The notes under the pieces were generated by a model. It had not been told where the DNA came from. It saw nothing but the letters and a program-made list of their open reading frames with translations, and ran no database searches. This document shows, piece after piece, positions 9,566-20,128 of a stretch of 64,000 nucleotides of DNA. The DNA is from Novosphingobium cyanobacteriorum (GTDB lineage: Bacteria; Pseudomonadota; Alphaproteobacteria; Sphingomonadales; Sphingomonadaceae), in NCBI RefSeq assembly GCF_029436685.1, contig NZ_JAROCY010000004.1:229411-293410 (forward strand), written 5' to 3'. Made by a program: the position numbers and the translations under genes. How positions within the stretch are numbered: the stretch's first letter is position 1; each line of letters opens with the position of its first letter.

Positions 9566-9588
9566 CTGCACGGCCGAGAGCGCGGCTT

Positions 9589-11901
9589 GTGTCCTCAACC
9601 ATCCGCTTCTGTGCAGCTTTTGCGGCACTCGCCATGTCATCGCCAGCAATGGCTGATGCGGTGCCTGAAGCTCCGCGTCCGGTTGGGTTGATTCTCAACG
9701 GTATGGCCATGTCGGAACCGGGGCTGCTGGTGGTGCAAGGGGGGAACCTGTTCACCCGCGTCGAGGACCTGCGCCAGCTGGGCATCGAGGCGTTTACTGC
9801 GCCGGTTCTGCCGATTGAAGGGCAGGACTATGTGGAACTGGGGCACATCGCCGGCCTTTCCGCCGAGCTGGATGATGAACGCACAAACCTGAAGATCTCG
9901 GCGAGTCCTGAAGTCTTTCCACACCTCGCCTTTGGCCAGGGCAATGCGCGGGCCACACTTTCGCCAATCCTTCCCGCGCAGTTCCTTGGCTATGATCTGG
10001 TCCTGTCCTCGCAGGGTGGCGGCGTCGGTCTGTCGGGGCTGGTCGATCTTGGCATGTCCGGCCAATGGGGTGTGCTGGGCACCACCATGCTGCTGGCTGG
10101 GCGTGGTGGCCATGCAGTCCGGCTGGACACCAGCTTCAGGCGGGAATTTCCCCAGCGGCGCCTGCGCATCGGGCTGGGGGATGCGGTCAGCCGGCCGGGA
10201 CCGGGAGGGCAGCCGATCCGCTTCGGCGGGATCCAGTTCGGCACCGACTTCTCGCTGGACCCGGATTCGATCAATTTTCCGCTTCCGGTCCTGCTGGCAA
10301 GCGCCGCGCTGCCCAGCACGGTCGAACTGCTGTCGGAAGCGCAACGGCAGAGCTATGAAGTCGGCCCTGGATCTTTCGACATCGCCTTGCAGCCGCGCAT
10401 GACCGGGGCCGGGCAGGTGACGATGAACATCCGCGACGTGACCGGCCAGACGCGCACGATCGTGCGCGATTTCTACACAAGCACCGACCTGTTGCGACCC
10501 GGCCTGACCGATTTCACCGTCGAAGCAGGCGCGTTGCGGCGGAACTATGGTGTGGCTGGCGCCGATTATGGCGCCTTCTTCGCCGCCGCGGCGATCCGTC
10601 GTCCGCTGTCATCATGGTTTACGGCGCAGGCGCGCGCGGAAACCGCGGGGGGGACATCGGTGATTGGTATTGGCGGAAGCTTTGTGGTCGGGGCGCTGGC
10701 AGAGGTGAATTCAAGCGGCGCTCTATCCTTCGCCGATGGGCACCGCGGCCACGATTTGCGCGTCCAGGCCCGTCGAACAACGTCGGCCTACAGCCTTTCG
10801 GCCAGCTTCGAAACGGCCTCTAAGGATTTTCAGTCACCGGGGCAGGCGCCTTCCCAGACCGGAGAACGCCGCGAGATGACATTGGCGGCCAGTCTTCCGC
10901 TCGGTCGGTGGGGCGGACTCAATCTTGCGCAAGCGCTTCTGGATTCAGGCCGCAACACACCATCGGCGCGGCGATTTTCGATCACATCTGCCTCTTACAA
11001 TACCAGCCTGTGGGGCGGCGCGCTGGGGGGCGGCGTGCAGCGGAGCATCCGACGCGGTGGTGGGCAGGCCCGCACGGACTGGTCGGTCTTCGCCAGCTAT
11101 ACCCTGGCCATCGGCCCGCAGACGCGCGTTGCGCAGTTTGCCGAATCCGGGCGTGCGGCCGCCACGTTCGACCGATCCCTGCCTGATGGCCCGGGGTGGG
11201 GGTTGCGCGCACTTGTGGGGCAGGATCGCGGCAGGCCATGGCTGGAAGGAGCCTATATGGTCCGGACGGCGGCTGGCGATTTCGGCATCGATGCGGCACG
11301 CCGCGGATCGTTTTCCGGAATTCGCGCTACCGCGAGCGGCGCATTGGTGCGGGTGGCGGGCACGGTTCTGGCTACTCCACGCCTTGATTATGCCTTTGCG
11401 CTGATCGACGTGGACAGCGACGATACGGTAACGGTAACCTTGGAAAACCGACCACTGCCGCGCAAGGCCGGAGCCGGGCGAAAGGTGATCGCCACCGGGC
11501 TGCAGCCCTATGCCGCCAACCATATCGGGATCGATGGATCGAATGTGTCGATCGACTCCGCGCTTGCGTCCACCGATGCGGTGGCGACGCCGGGGTGGCG
11601 GCAGGCCGCAGCCGTGCATTTCGGCGACAGCAGCCGCCATCCTGCCAGTTTCCGCATCATGGACGGAACGGGACACCCGATCCCCGTCGGGGCAATCGCG
11701 CGATGGAGCGGGGGCACAGGCGTGGTGGGATATGATGGGGAAGTGTGGATGGAAGACCACACCCCCGGAGAGGCGATGATCATCAGCATGGGGCACCGGC
11801 AATGCCGGTCTATCGTGCCATCGGGCGGTGCCGGCGGTGCCGAAAGCCCGGGACGCACGATGGCCTGCGAGCCCTATATCGAAGCGGAGGATGTCCTGTG
11901 A
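9589..11901 (+). CDS. outer-membrane usher of the pilus system
   Basis: 770 aa starting at GTG 9589. The signal peptide follows directly (ends near SSPAMADA), supporting this start. The N-terminal usher domain (~30-140: PRPVGLILNGMAMSEPGLLVVQGGNLFTR), a long barrel with a plug-type insertion (FDIALQPRMTGAGQVTMNIRDVTGQTRTIV) and C-terminal carboxypeptidase-regulatory-like domains match the short archaic/SCPU usher family. The last conserved block contains MSMGHRQCRSIV-type sequence. It forms the export pore. The stop overlaps the start of the second SCPU gene (GTGA). Confidence 0.9.
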   Translation: MSSTIRFCAAFAALAMSSPAMADAVPEAPRPVGLILNGMAMSEPGLLVVQGGNLFTRVEDLRQLGIEAFTAPVLPIEGQDYVELGHIAGLSAELDDERTNLKISASPEVFPHLAFGQGNARATLSPILPAQFLGYDLVLSSQGGGVGLSGLVDLGMSGQWGVLGTTMLLAGRGGHAVRLDTSFRREFPQRRLRIGLGDAVSRPGPGGQPIRFGGIQFGTDFSLDPDSINFPLPVLLASAALPSTVELLSEAQRQSYEVGPGSFDIALQPRMTGAGQVTMNIRDVTGQTRTIVRDFYTSTDLLRPGLTDFTVEAGALRRNYGVAGADYGAFFAAAAIRRPLSSWFTAQARAETAGGTSVIGIGGSFVVGALAEVNSSGALSFADGHRGHDLRVQARRTTSAYSLSASFETASKDFQSPGQAPSQTGERREMTLAASLPLGRWGGLNLAQALLDSGRNTPSARRFSITSASYNTSLWGGALGGGVQRSIRRGGGQARTDWSVFASYTLAIGPQTRVAQFAESGRAAATFDRSLPDGPGWGLRALVGQDRGRPWLEGAYMVRTAAGDFGIDAARRGSFSGIRATASGALVRVAGTVLATPRLDYAFALIDVDSDDTVTVTLENRPLPRKAGAGRKVIATGLQPYAANHIGIDGSNVSIDSALASTDAVATPGWRQAAAVHFGDSSRHPASFRIMDGTGHPIPVGAIARWSGGTGVVGYDGEVWMEDHTPGEAMIISMGHRQCRSIVPSGGAGGAESPGRTMACEPYIEAEDVL

Positions 11902-12383
11902 CTACGTTGCGATCATTGTTGGGAATTCTGGCGCCTCTTGCCATTTCGTTGCCTGGGCCTGCCAAGGCGTCATGCGCAGCGTGCAGTTGCTCGGCATCGG
12001 CTACGAATCTCAACTTCGGGACCTATGATCCGGCAAGATCCACGCCCACCCAGGCGACATCCAGCGTTTCGGTGAACTGCTTTTCGTTCATCGTGCTGAT
12101 GGTGGGTACTATCGACATCGGCCTGACGGCCGGAACGTCGGGGACAGCGACAACCCGGACGCTGGCGAATGGTACTTCACGATTGAACTACAACGTTTAT
12201 GAAGAAAGCGCCCTGATCAACATCTGGGGCGGTCTGGGCAATGGCGGCCTGCTTGAGACGCTCTCGATTGCCGGACTGCTGACCTACACCAAGCAGTTGA
12301 CTGCTTATGGCAGCATCCCGCCGCGTCAGTGGGTGAAGCCCGGAACCTATTCGGACTCTGTCGTGGTGACGGTGATGTTCTGA
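11898..12383 (+). CDS. second SCPU-domain pilus subunit
   Basis: 161 aa from GTG 11898, which overlaps the usher stop by 4 bp. The frame is open further upstream, but only this start places a signal peptide (LRSLLGILAPLAISLPGPAKAS) at the N-terminus. The mature protein has a Cys-rich start (CAACSCSAS), NLNFGTYDPA, SVNC, YNVYEESA and the C-terminal YSDSVVVTVMF typical of SCPU subunits. It is more diverged than the first subunit. The last gene of such operons often encodes the tip subunit. Confidence 0.85.
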   Translation: MTTLRSLLGILAPLAISLPGPAKASCAACSCSASATNLNFGTYDPARSTPTQATSSVSVNCFSFIVLMVGTIDIGLTAGTSGTATTRTLANGTSRLNYNVYEESALINIWGGLGNGGLLETLSIAGLLTYTKQLTAYGSIPPRQWVKPGTYSDSVVVTVMF

Positions 12384-12413
12384 AGGCTTCGCGCCGTGGC
12401 GGATCACACGGTT

Positions 12414-12437
12414 CCGCCCTGCAGGCGGGCAACTTTT
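12414..12437 (+). terminator. possible terminator of the pilus operon
   Basis: A 5-bp stem CCGCC/GGCGG (12414-12418, 12424-12428) with a 5-nt loop, followed after 4 nt by TTTTT (12433-12437). The stem is short, so this is tentative. Confidence 0.4.
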
Positions 12438-12497
12438 TGCTTCCCCCCCATGGGCCTGGCAAGGCAAGGCTGTTGCCATGGATAAGGCGGCCTGATC

Positions 12498-13760
12498 ATG
12501 ACTGCAGACGTTTCGCAGCAGGCGATCGCGCTGGCTGCCGCGCTGGCTGCAGGCCTGCTGGTGGGGCTTGAACGCGGCTGGCGGCAACGGGACCGGCCCG
12601 ACGGCAGCCGCGCCGCAGGTTTCCGTACGTTCGGCCTGCTGGGGCTGGCCGGCGGGCTGGCGGGCCTGCTGCCCGATGCGCTGGCCTCGGTGGTCGCGCT
12701 GGTGGTGGGGTTGGTGGTTGTTGCCGGTTATCATGCCGAGACTGACGGGCCATCACGATCTGCGACGACGGCGGTGGCGGGATTGCTGACCATCGCGATC
12801 GGCATTGTGGCAACGCGGATCGGGCCGGCGCTTGCCCTAGGGTCGGCTGCGGCGTGTTTTGCGCTGCTGAACGCGCGGGCAACGATGCACGGCCTGTTGC
12901 GCGGCATGGGCGAGGAGGAGATCGACGCGGTGGCGCGGTTCCTGCTGGTGGCGCTGGTGGTGCTGCCGCTGCTGCCCGATGCGCAATTCGGTCCTTACGA
13001 TGCGTGGAACCCGCGACGGATATGGCTGGTGGTCGTGCTGGTGGCAGGGCTTTCGTTCGCCGGATATGCCGCATCGCGCCGATGGGGTGGGGAACGCGGT
13101 CTTCTGGTTGTGGCAGCGAGCGGTGCACTGGTCTCCTCGACGGCGGTAACCGCCGATTACGCGCGGCGGATGCGGGCCGAGCCGGAGCGCGAGGGCGCGC
13201 TGATGGCAGGCATCGCGCTGGCCTCGGTGGTCATGTTCCTGCGTGTGCAGGTGATCACATTGGCCCTGGCGCCGATGGCGCTGCCGGCGCTGGCGCTTGC
13301 CTTGGCCCCGGCAACGGCGGTGGCGGTGGTCTTTGCGGTGCTGGCCTGGCGGCGGCAGCATGGCTCGCCGGAGGCGGCGGTGAAGCTGGGCAACCCGCTC
13401 GATTTCCGCCCGGCACTGGGCCTGGCCGGGATGGTGGCGGTGCTGTCGGTCGCCGCGCGCTGGGCGCTGGCGACGTTTGGTGGCAACGGCATGGCAACGG
13501 TGCTGGCGCTGACCGGGATGATGGATGTGGATGCCGCGGTGATCACGCTGGCGGGCCTGCCTGCGGGCGCGGTAAATCCCGGTCTGGCGGGATTGCTGCT
13601 GGCCGGGCCGGTGCTGGCCAACACCCTGGTGAAGGCGGGCATGGCCATGGTGCTGGCGCCTGGACGCGCCGGGCTGAAGGCCGCGCTGCCGCTGCTGGCG
13701 TCGTTCGGGGCATCGGTGCTGGCGGTGGGGCTGTGGATGCTGCAGCGCATGATGTTGTAA
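12498..13760 (+). CDS. MgtC/SapB-DUF4010 integral membrane protein
   Basis: 420 aa, almost entirely hydrophobic, with about 11-13 membrane helices. The N-terminal ~140 residues follow the MgtC/SapB pattern (AAALAAGLLVGLERGWRQR, GFRTFGLLGLAGG). The rest is the DUF4010 region with conserved GALVSSTAVTADYARR, GNPLDFRPAL and GLPAGAVNPGLA. Function is not established; MgtC proteins relate to Mg2+ starvation and ATP-synthase control. It stands alone on the plus strand, 114 nt after the pilus operon and 241 nt before the next gene. No Mg-sensor leader is evident. Confidence 0.85.
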   Translation: MTADVSQQAIALAAALAAGLLVGLERGWRQRDRPDGSRAAGFRTFGLLGLAGGLAGLLPDALASVVALVVGLVVVAGYHAETDGPSRSATTAVAGLLTIAIGIVATRIGPALALGSAAACFALLNARATMHGLLRGMGEEEIDAVARFLLVALVVLPLLPDAQFGPYDAWNPRRIWLVVVLVAGLSFAGYAASRRWGGERGLLVVAASGALVSSTAVTADYARRMRAEPEREGALMAGIALASVVMFLRVQVITLALAPMALPALALALAPATAVAVVFAVLAWRRQHGSPEAAVKLGNPLDFRPALGLAGMVAVLSVAARWALATFGGNGMATVLALTGMMDVDAAVITLAGLPAGAVNPGLAGLLLAGPVLANTLVKAGMAMVLAPGRAGLKAALPLLASFGASVLAVGLWMLQRMML

Positions 13761-13855
13761 GCGCGCATCATCGCTGCACGGATTAACCGGAGACAACAAT
13801 TCCGGCTGACTCTTGCGCCGAGAATCGGTAAGTATCGTGCACCGTCAAAGACGTT

Positions 13856-13907
13856 CGCCCGGCGCGGTCTTGGGAGAGGATGCGAAAAAATCGCACCGCG
13901 CCGGGCG
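13856..13907. repeat. 13-bp perfect inverted repeat upstream of crbS
   Basis: CGCCCGGCGCGGT (13856-13868) is perfectly complemented at 13895-13907. The 26-nt interval contains a second small stem, GCGA (82-85) and TCGC (91-94) around AAAAA. No T-run follows, so it is a poor intrinsic terminator. It lies 94 nt before the crbS-like start, in the leader or promoter. Confidence 0.7.
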
Positions 13908-14001
13908 TTACGTCTTCCTTTCAGACAGATAGCATCTCGATTGCTTCGTGCGGGCGCGGTGATACCGTGCCGGTGATGGGGTGCACGAAGGGGGAGCGGG
14001 C

Positions 14002-17000
14002 ATGAGCCTTGGCCTGGCAGCGTGGATCGCGCTGTGCCTGATCGGCGTGCTGTTCGGCGTGGCGGCCGTTTTCGAAGCCCGCGCCAATGCAGCGCGGGCG
14101 CGGCCCCGGCTGCGCCACATGGCCTATACCTTGGCGCTTGGGGTCTATTGCTCCAGCTGGACCTTTTATGGCGCAGTGGGCAGCGCGGTGCGCGAAGGGT
14201 GGAACTTCCTGCCCATCTATCTCGCCCCGGCGCTGCTGATGGCGTTCGCCCCCGGCTTTCTGCGGAAACTGGCCGAGGCGGTGGAGCAGGAAAAGGCGAC
14301 GACGATCTCCGACTTCATTGCGGCGCGCTTTGGCCACGATGCCGGGATGGCCCGGCTGGTGACGGTGACCGCGATGTGCGGCATGGTGCCCTATGTCGCG
14401 CTGCAACTGCGTTCGATCGGCATCGCAATCGTGGCGGTGACGGGCCGCGTGGGGGCTGAACCATGGGTCATGGCGGCCGCTTCGGCAGTGCTGGCGCTTT
14501 TTGCGATCCTGTTCGGCGCCCGCCGTTATGAGGTGGCCGGCCGCAACGAGGGCATGCTGTTTTCCGTTGCGCTTGAATCGCTGATCAAGCTGGCGGCGCT
14601 GCTGATCGTGGCGGGGGTGGCACTTTGGGTGATCGCGATCGCGCCCGAACCGTGGGTGCGGTTTGGCTGGGCCGAGCTTTCCCGCCGCTTCGCGCCCGAA
14701 CACCTGGGGCTGGAATCCGTGGTGATCGGCCTAGTTTCCGCCATGGCGATCCTGGTCCTGCCGCGCCAGTTCTACATCGCGCTGGCCGAAGCGCAGGATC
14801 CGGCGGACCTGCCCCGCGCGCGGTGGGGCGCCGCTGGATATGTCGCAGCGATGGCCGGGCTGATCATCCCCATCGCGCTGGCGGGGCTCGTGGCCCTGCC
14901 GGGCGACGTTCCGCCCGACCTGTTCGTGCTGCGCCTGCCCGAAGCGGCGGGGCAGCACTGGGCGGTGGTGGCCGCGCTGCTGGGCGGGATCAGCTCGGCA
15001 GCAGCGATGGTGATCGTGGATTCCACCGCGCTGGCCACGATGGTGTCCAACGACCTGATCTTTCCGGCAGTGTTGCGCAGCGGCGGCCGCGTGGACGAGG
15101 CGGGCGACATCGGACGGCGGATGCTGCTGGTCCGACGCGTGGCGATCGTCATCGGCATCGCGCTGTCCCTGGCCTGGGCGCTGCTGCTTCCGCCACGCAG
15201 CTCGCTGGCTTCGATCGGGCTGGTGGCGTTTGCCGCAATGGCGCAGTTCACCCCGCACCTGCTGCTTGGCGTTATCGGCACCGGTCGTGATGCGCTGGCC
15301 GGCAAGGCTAGCCTGGCCACCGGTTTCGCCCTGTGGCTGTGGACGCTGGCGCTGCCGCCGATCCTGCCGCCGGAGTGGCTGGCAGGGCTGGCGCAGACGC
15401 CACTGGACCCGCTGCGCCTGTTCGGCATCGGGCACGCAACGCCGCTTGTGCATGGGGTGGCATGGAGCCTTTCGGCCAATCTGATCGTACTGTTGCTGAC
15501 AGAGGCGGGCACTGACCCCCGGCGGCGCTTGCCGCGCATGGTGCGCGGGGCGCGCCCGGTGCGCAACCAGGGCGAACTGGCGCAGCTGGCGGCGCGCTTC
15601 ATCGGTGAAGACCGGGTGGAGGAGGCCTTCCCGCCCGCGCTCCATGCCGCACCGGTGGATCGGGTGGCGGCGCGCCGCGCGCAGGATCTGATCGCCGGAG
15701 TGGTCGGCGCATCGTCCGCGCGTGCGCTGGTGGCCTCGGCGCTCGCAGGCGGGCAGCTGGGGCTGGACGATGTGACCCGCCTGCTCGACGAAGGCGGGCA
15801 GAGCCTGCGCTTCTCGCGCCAGCTGCTGGCGGCGACGTTCGAGAACCTGCCCTCGGGCATCAGCGTGGTCGATGCCGATCTGAACCTGGTGGCGTGGAAT
15901 GCCCGCTATGTCGAACTGTTCGATTATCCGCCGGGCATGGTGCGTGCAGGCGTGCCGGTGGCAGACCTGATCCGCCACAACATCGCGCGGGGCGATTACC
16001 CGCGCCCGGTGGAGGCCGAGGTGGAGCACCGGCTGCAGCGCCTGCGTGAACGGCGGCCCTATGTTTCCGAACGCATCCGCAAGGACGGCCGGGTGATCAA
16101 GTCGGTCGGCGGACCCATGCCGGGCGGCGGCTACCTGACCTCGTTCACCGACGTGACCGGAGAGGCGGCGGCGCGAGCCGAACTGCGGGCGACGCTGGAA
16201 CAACTGGAAACGCGCGTGGAGGAGCGCACGCGCGCGCTGTCCGAAGCGAACCTGCGGCTGGCCGAATCCGGGCGCGAGAAGACGCGCTTCCTGGCGGCTG
16301 CGAGCCACGACCTGCTGCAGCCGCTGCACGCGGCGCGGCTGTTCTCCTCAGCGCTGGAGCGGCAGGTGGCCGATGGCCCGAAGAAGAGCCTCGTGGCGCG
16401 CGTCGACCGCTCGATCGTGGCGGCGGAAAATCTCCTGCGCGCGCTGCTCGATATCTCCAAGCTCGATGCCGGCGGCATCCAGCCCAACCCCGAAGTGGTG
16501 GCGCTGGGCCCCTTGGTGCGCGACATCGCCGAGGGCATCCGCCCGCTGGCCGAGGAGAAGGGATTGCGGCTGATGGTCGGCCCTGCCTTCGGCGTGGTGG
16601 AGACCGACCCCGGCCTGCTGCGCTCGGTGCTGCAGAACCTGCTGTCCAACGCGGTGCGCTATACCGAAAGGGGCGGCATCCTGATCGGGGTGCGCCGGCG
16701 GGAAGGCGCCTTGCGGATCGATGTGGTGGATACGGGCGTGGGCATTCCGCCCGACCAGCGCCAGGCGATCTTCGCCGAGTTCACCCGGCTGGGCCATGTC
16801 GAGGCGGAAGGGCTCGGTCTGGGGCTGGCCATCGTCGAGCGCATCGCGCGGCTGCTGGGGCTGGGCATCGACCTCGCCTCGCGGCAGGGCCACGGCAGCC
16901 GGTTCTCGGTGACGATTGCGGAATCGGCGCAGCCTGCGGGAGAAGCCGAGCCGGCCCGATCGCCCGCAGGCGTACCTGCGCGGCCGCTGCGTGTGCTGGT

Positions 17001-17349
17001 GGTGGACAACGACCCGGCCATCCTCGAAGCCTCGACGGCGCTGCTGGAGGCGCTGGGGCATGGCGTGGTTGCCGCAACCGGAACGGCGCAGGCGCTGGAA
17101 ATGGCCCCGGATGCCGAAGTGGCGCTGGTGGATTACAACCTCGATGACGGGGAAGACGGCCTTGCGCTGGCCGACGCCCTGCGCCGTGCCCGGCCCGGGA
17201 TGGCCATCGCGATGATCACTGCGGAAAGCGGTGCGGCGCTGAAGCGCAAGGCGCAGCGGCGGGACATCGCGTTCTTCACCAAGCCGGTCGATCCGGCCGC
17301 GCTCGAATCGTTCCTTGCCTCTGCCTCAGTGCGCGAGGTCGAGGCCTAG
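14002..17349 (+). CDS. crbS: CrbS/MxtR-like symporter-hybrid histidine kinase
   Basis: 1115 aa from ATG 14002, preceded by GAAGGGGGAG; an in-frame GTG at 13981 is less likely. Residues ~1-520 form a sodium:solute symporter (SSS/PutP) domain of about 13 helices (YCSSWTFYGAVGSA, GISSAAAMVIVDSTALATMVSND). A linker and a PAS domain (~605-720, GISVVDADLNLVAWN) follow, then HisKA with His769 (AASHDLLQPLHAARL), HATPase_c (NLLSNAVRYTERGG, GLGLGLAIV) and a receiver with Asp1044 (ALVDYNLDDGEDG). This architecture is that of CrbS (Vibrio) and MxtR (Pseudomonas), which with CrbR/ErdR switch on acetyl-CoA synthetase. The facing acs-crbR operon supports the assignment. Its 3' end overlaps crbR tail-to-tail by 24 nt. 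Confidence 0.92.
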   Translation: MSLGLAAWIALCLIGVLFGVAAVFEARANAARARPRLRHMAYTLALGVYCSSWTFYGAVGSAVREGWNFLPIYLAPALLMAFAPGFLRKLAEAVEQEKATTISDFIAARFGHDAGMARLVTVTAMCGMVPYVALQLRSIGIAIVAVTGRVGAEPWVMAAASAVLALFAILFGARRYEVAGRNEGMLFSVALESLIKLAALLIVAGVALWVIAIAPEPWVRFGWAELSRRFAPEHLGLESVVIGLVSAMAILVLPRQFYIALAEAQDPADLPRARWGAAGYVAAMAGLIIPIALAGLVALPGDVPPDLFVLRLPEAAGQHWAVVAALLGGISSAAAMVIVDSTALATMVSNDLIFPAVLRSGGRVDEAGDIGRRMLLVRRVAIVIGIALSLAWALLLPPRSSLASIGLVAFAAMAQFTPHLLLGVIGTGRDALAGKASLATGFALWLWTLALPPILPPEWLAGLAQTPLDPLRLFGIGHATPLVHGVAWSLSANLIVLLLTEAGTDPRRRLPRMVRGARPVRNQGELAQLAARFIGEDRVEEAFPPALHAAPVDRVAARRAQDLIAGVVGASSARALVASALAGGQLGLDDVTRLLDEGGQSLRFSRQLLAATFENLPSGISVVDADLNLVAWNARYVELFDYPPGMVRAGVPVADLIRHNIARGDYPRPVEAEVEHRLQRLRERRPYVSERIRKDGRVIKSVGGPMPGGGYLTSFTDVTGEAAARAELRATLEQLETRVEERTRALSEANLRLAESGREKTRFLAAASHDLLQPLHAARLFSSALERQVADGPKKSLVARVDRSIVAAENLLRALLDISKLDAGGIQPNPEVVALGPLVRDIAEGIRPLAEEKGLRLMVGPAFGVVETDPGLLRSVLQNLLSNAVRYTERGGILIGVRRREGALRIDVVDTGVGIPPDQRQAIFAEFTRLGHVEAEGLGLGLAIVERIARLLGLGIDLASRQGHGSRFSVTIAESAQPAGEAEPARSPAGVPARPLRVLVVDNDPAILEASTALLEALGHGVVAATGTAQALEMAPDAEVALVDYNLDDGEDGLALADALRRARPGMAIAMITAESGAALKRKAQRRDIAFFTKPVDPAALESFLASASVREVEA

Positions 17350-17949
17350 CGACCGGGCGACAAGCGCCGCCTGCGTGCGGTTCTGCACGTCCAGCTTGCG
17401 CATGATCGCGGTCATGTGCGCCTTCACGGTCGCCTCGCTCATGCCAAGGTCGAAGGCGATCTGCTTGTTCAGCTTGCCGTCCAGCACCGCGAGCAGGACC
17501 TTGAGCTGGGTGGGGGTGAGGCCCGCCACTTCGCCGCGCACCTTGTCCACGGCGCTGGTCTTTTTCACCGGGGCGGTCGATCCGCCGAGCGCGGCGCGGA
17601 TCGCGTCCTCGATCTGGGAAAGGTCGGCGTCCTTGCGCAGAAAGCCGACCGCGCCAAAGGCCCGCGCTTCCTCTGCCGCGTTGGCCCCTTCGGCGCTGGA
17701 GACGACCAGGATCGGCACGTCCGGCTTTTCTGCGTGGAGGAGGGCGATGCCCGAATAACCGATGGCGCCGGGCATTTTCAGGTCGAGCGTGACGAGGCGC
17801 AGGTCCTCTGCCTCCGACGCCGCCTTCGCGGCGGAGGCGAGCGTGCCCGCCTCGATCACCCGAAGGTCCGGCGCAACTGTCGCCACGGCGACCGCCAGCG
17901 CCTGCCGGAACAGGGGATGGTCGTCGGCAATCAGGATCGAACCGCTCAT
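17326..17949 (-). CDS. crbR: CrbR/ErdR-like LuxR-family response regulator
   Basis: 207 aa. Receiver ~1-120 with the acidic pair DD(9-10), phospho-acceptor Asp56 in VTLDLKMPG, the Ser of VVSSAE and Lys of FLRKDAD, then a LuxR-type helix-turn-helix (~140-205: LTPTQLKVLLAVLDGKLNKQIA, SEATVKAHMTAIMRKL). Members of this group (CrbR, ErdR, AgmR-like) activate acs. It begins 36 nt after the acs stop and is probably co-transcribed with it. Its last 24 nt lie opposite the end of crbS. Confidence 0.9.
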   Translation of the reverse strand: MSGSILIADDHPLFRQALAVAVATVAPDLRVIEAGTLASAAKAASEAEDLRLVTLDLKMPGAIGYSGIALLHAEKPDVPILVVSSAEGANAAEEARAFGAVGFLRKDADLSQIEDAIRAALGGSTAPVKKTSAVDKVRGEVAGLTPTQLKVLLAVLDGKLNKQIAFDLGMSEATVKAHMTAIMRKLDVQNRTQAALVARSLGLDLAH

Positions 17950-17985
17950 CGCTCCCCCGCGTGGCCGCCCTGCGTGCGCCCTTAA

Positions 17986-19935
<1,950 letters not shown>

Positions 19936-20017
19936 TTCGGGGACTCCTCTCAACTCGCGCCTTCTGGCATTTTCGCTAGGGCGGGCTGTACCGCATGCGA
20001 CGGCTCACCCGCCCCTA

Positions 20018-20027
20018 GACCATGGTC
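20018..20027. promoter_or_regulatory. palindrome in the acs / porin divergent promoter region
   Basis: The 193-nt gap between acs (19935) and the porin (20129) carries the perfect 10-bp palindrome GACCATGGTC. It is a possible binding site for CrbR or another regulator. With one copy only, this is weak evidence. Confidence 0.3.
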
Positions 20028-20128
20028 GTAGATATAAGACCAAGCTCCGGCTGGATGCAAAGCCCGGTCTGACGAAATCTGCCTGCGAGTGTCTCAGGAG
20101 ATGGACACCCGAAGGAGAGGGGCGTCAG

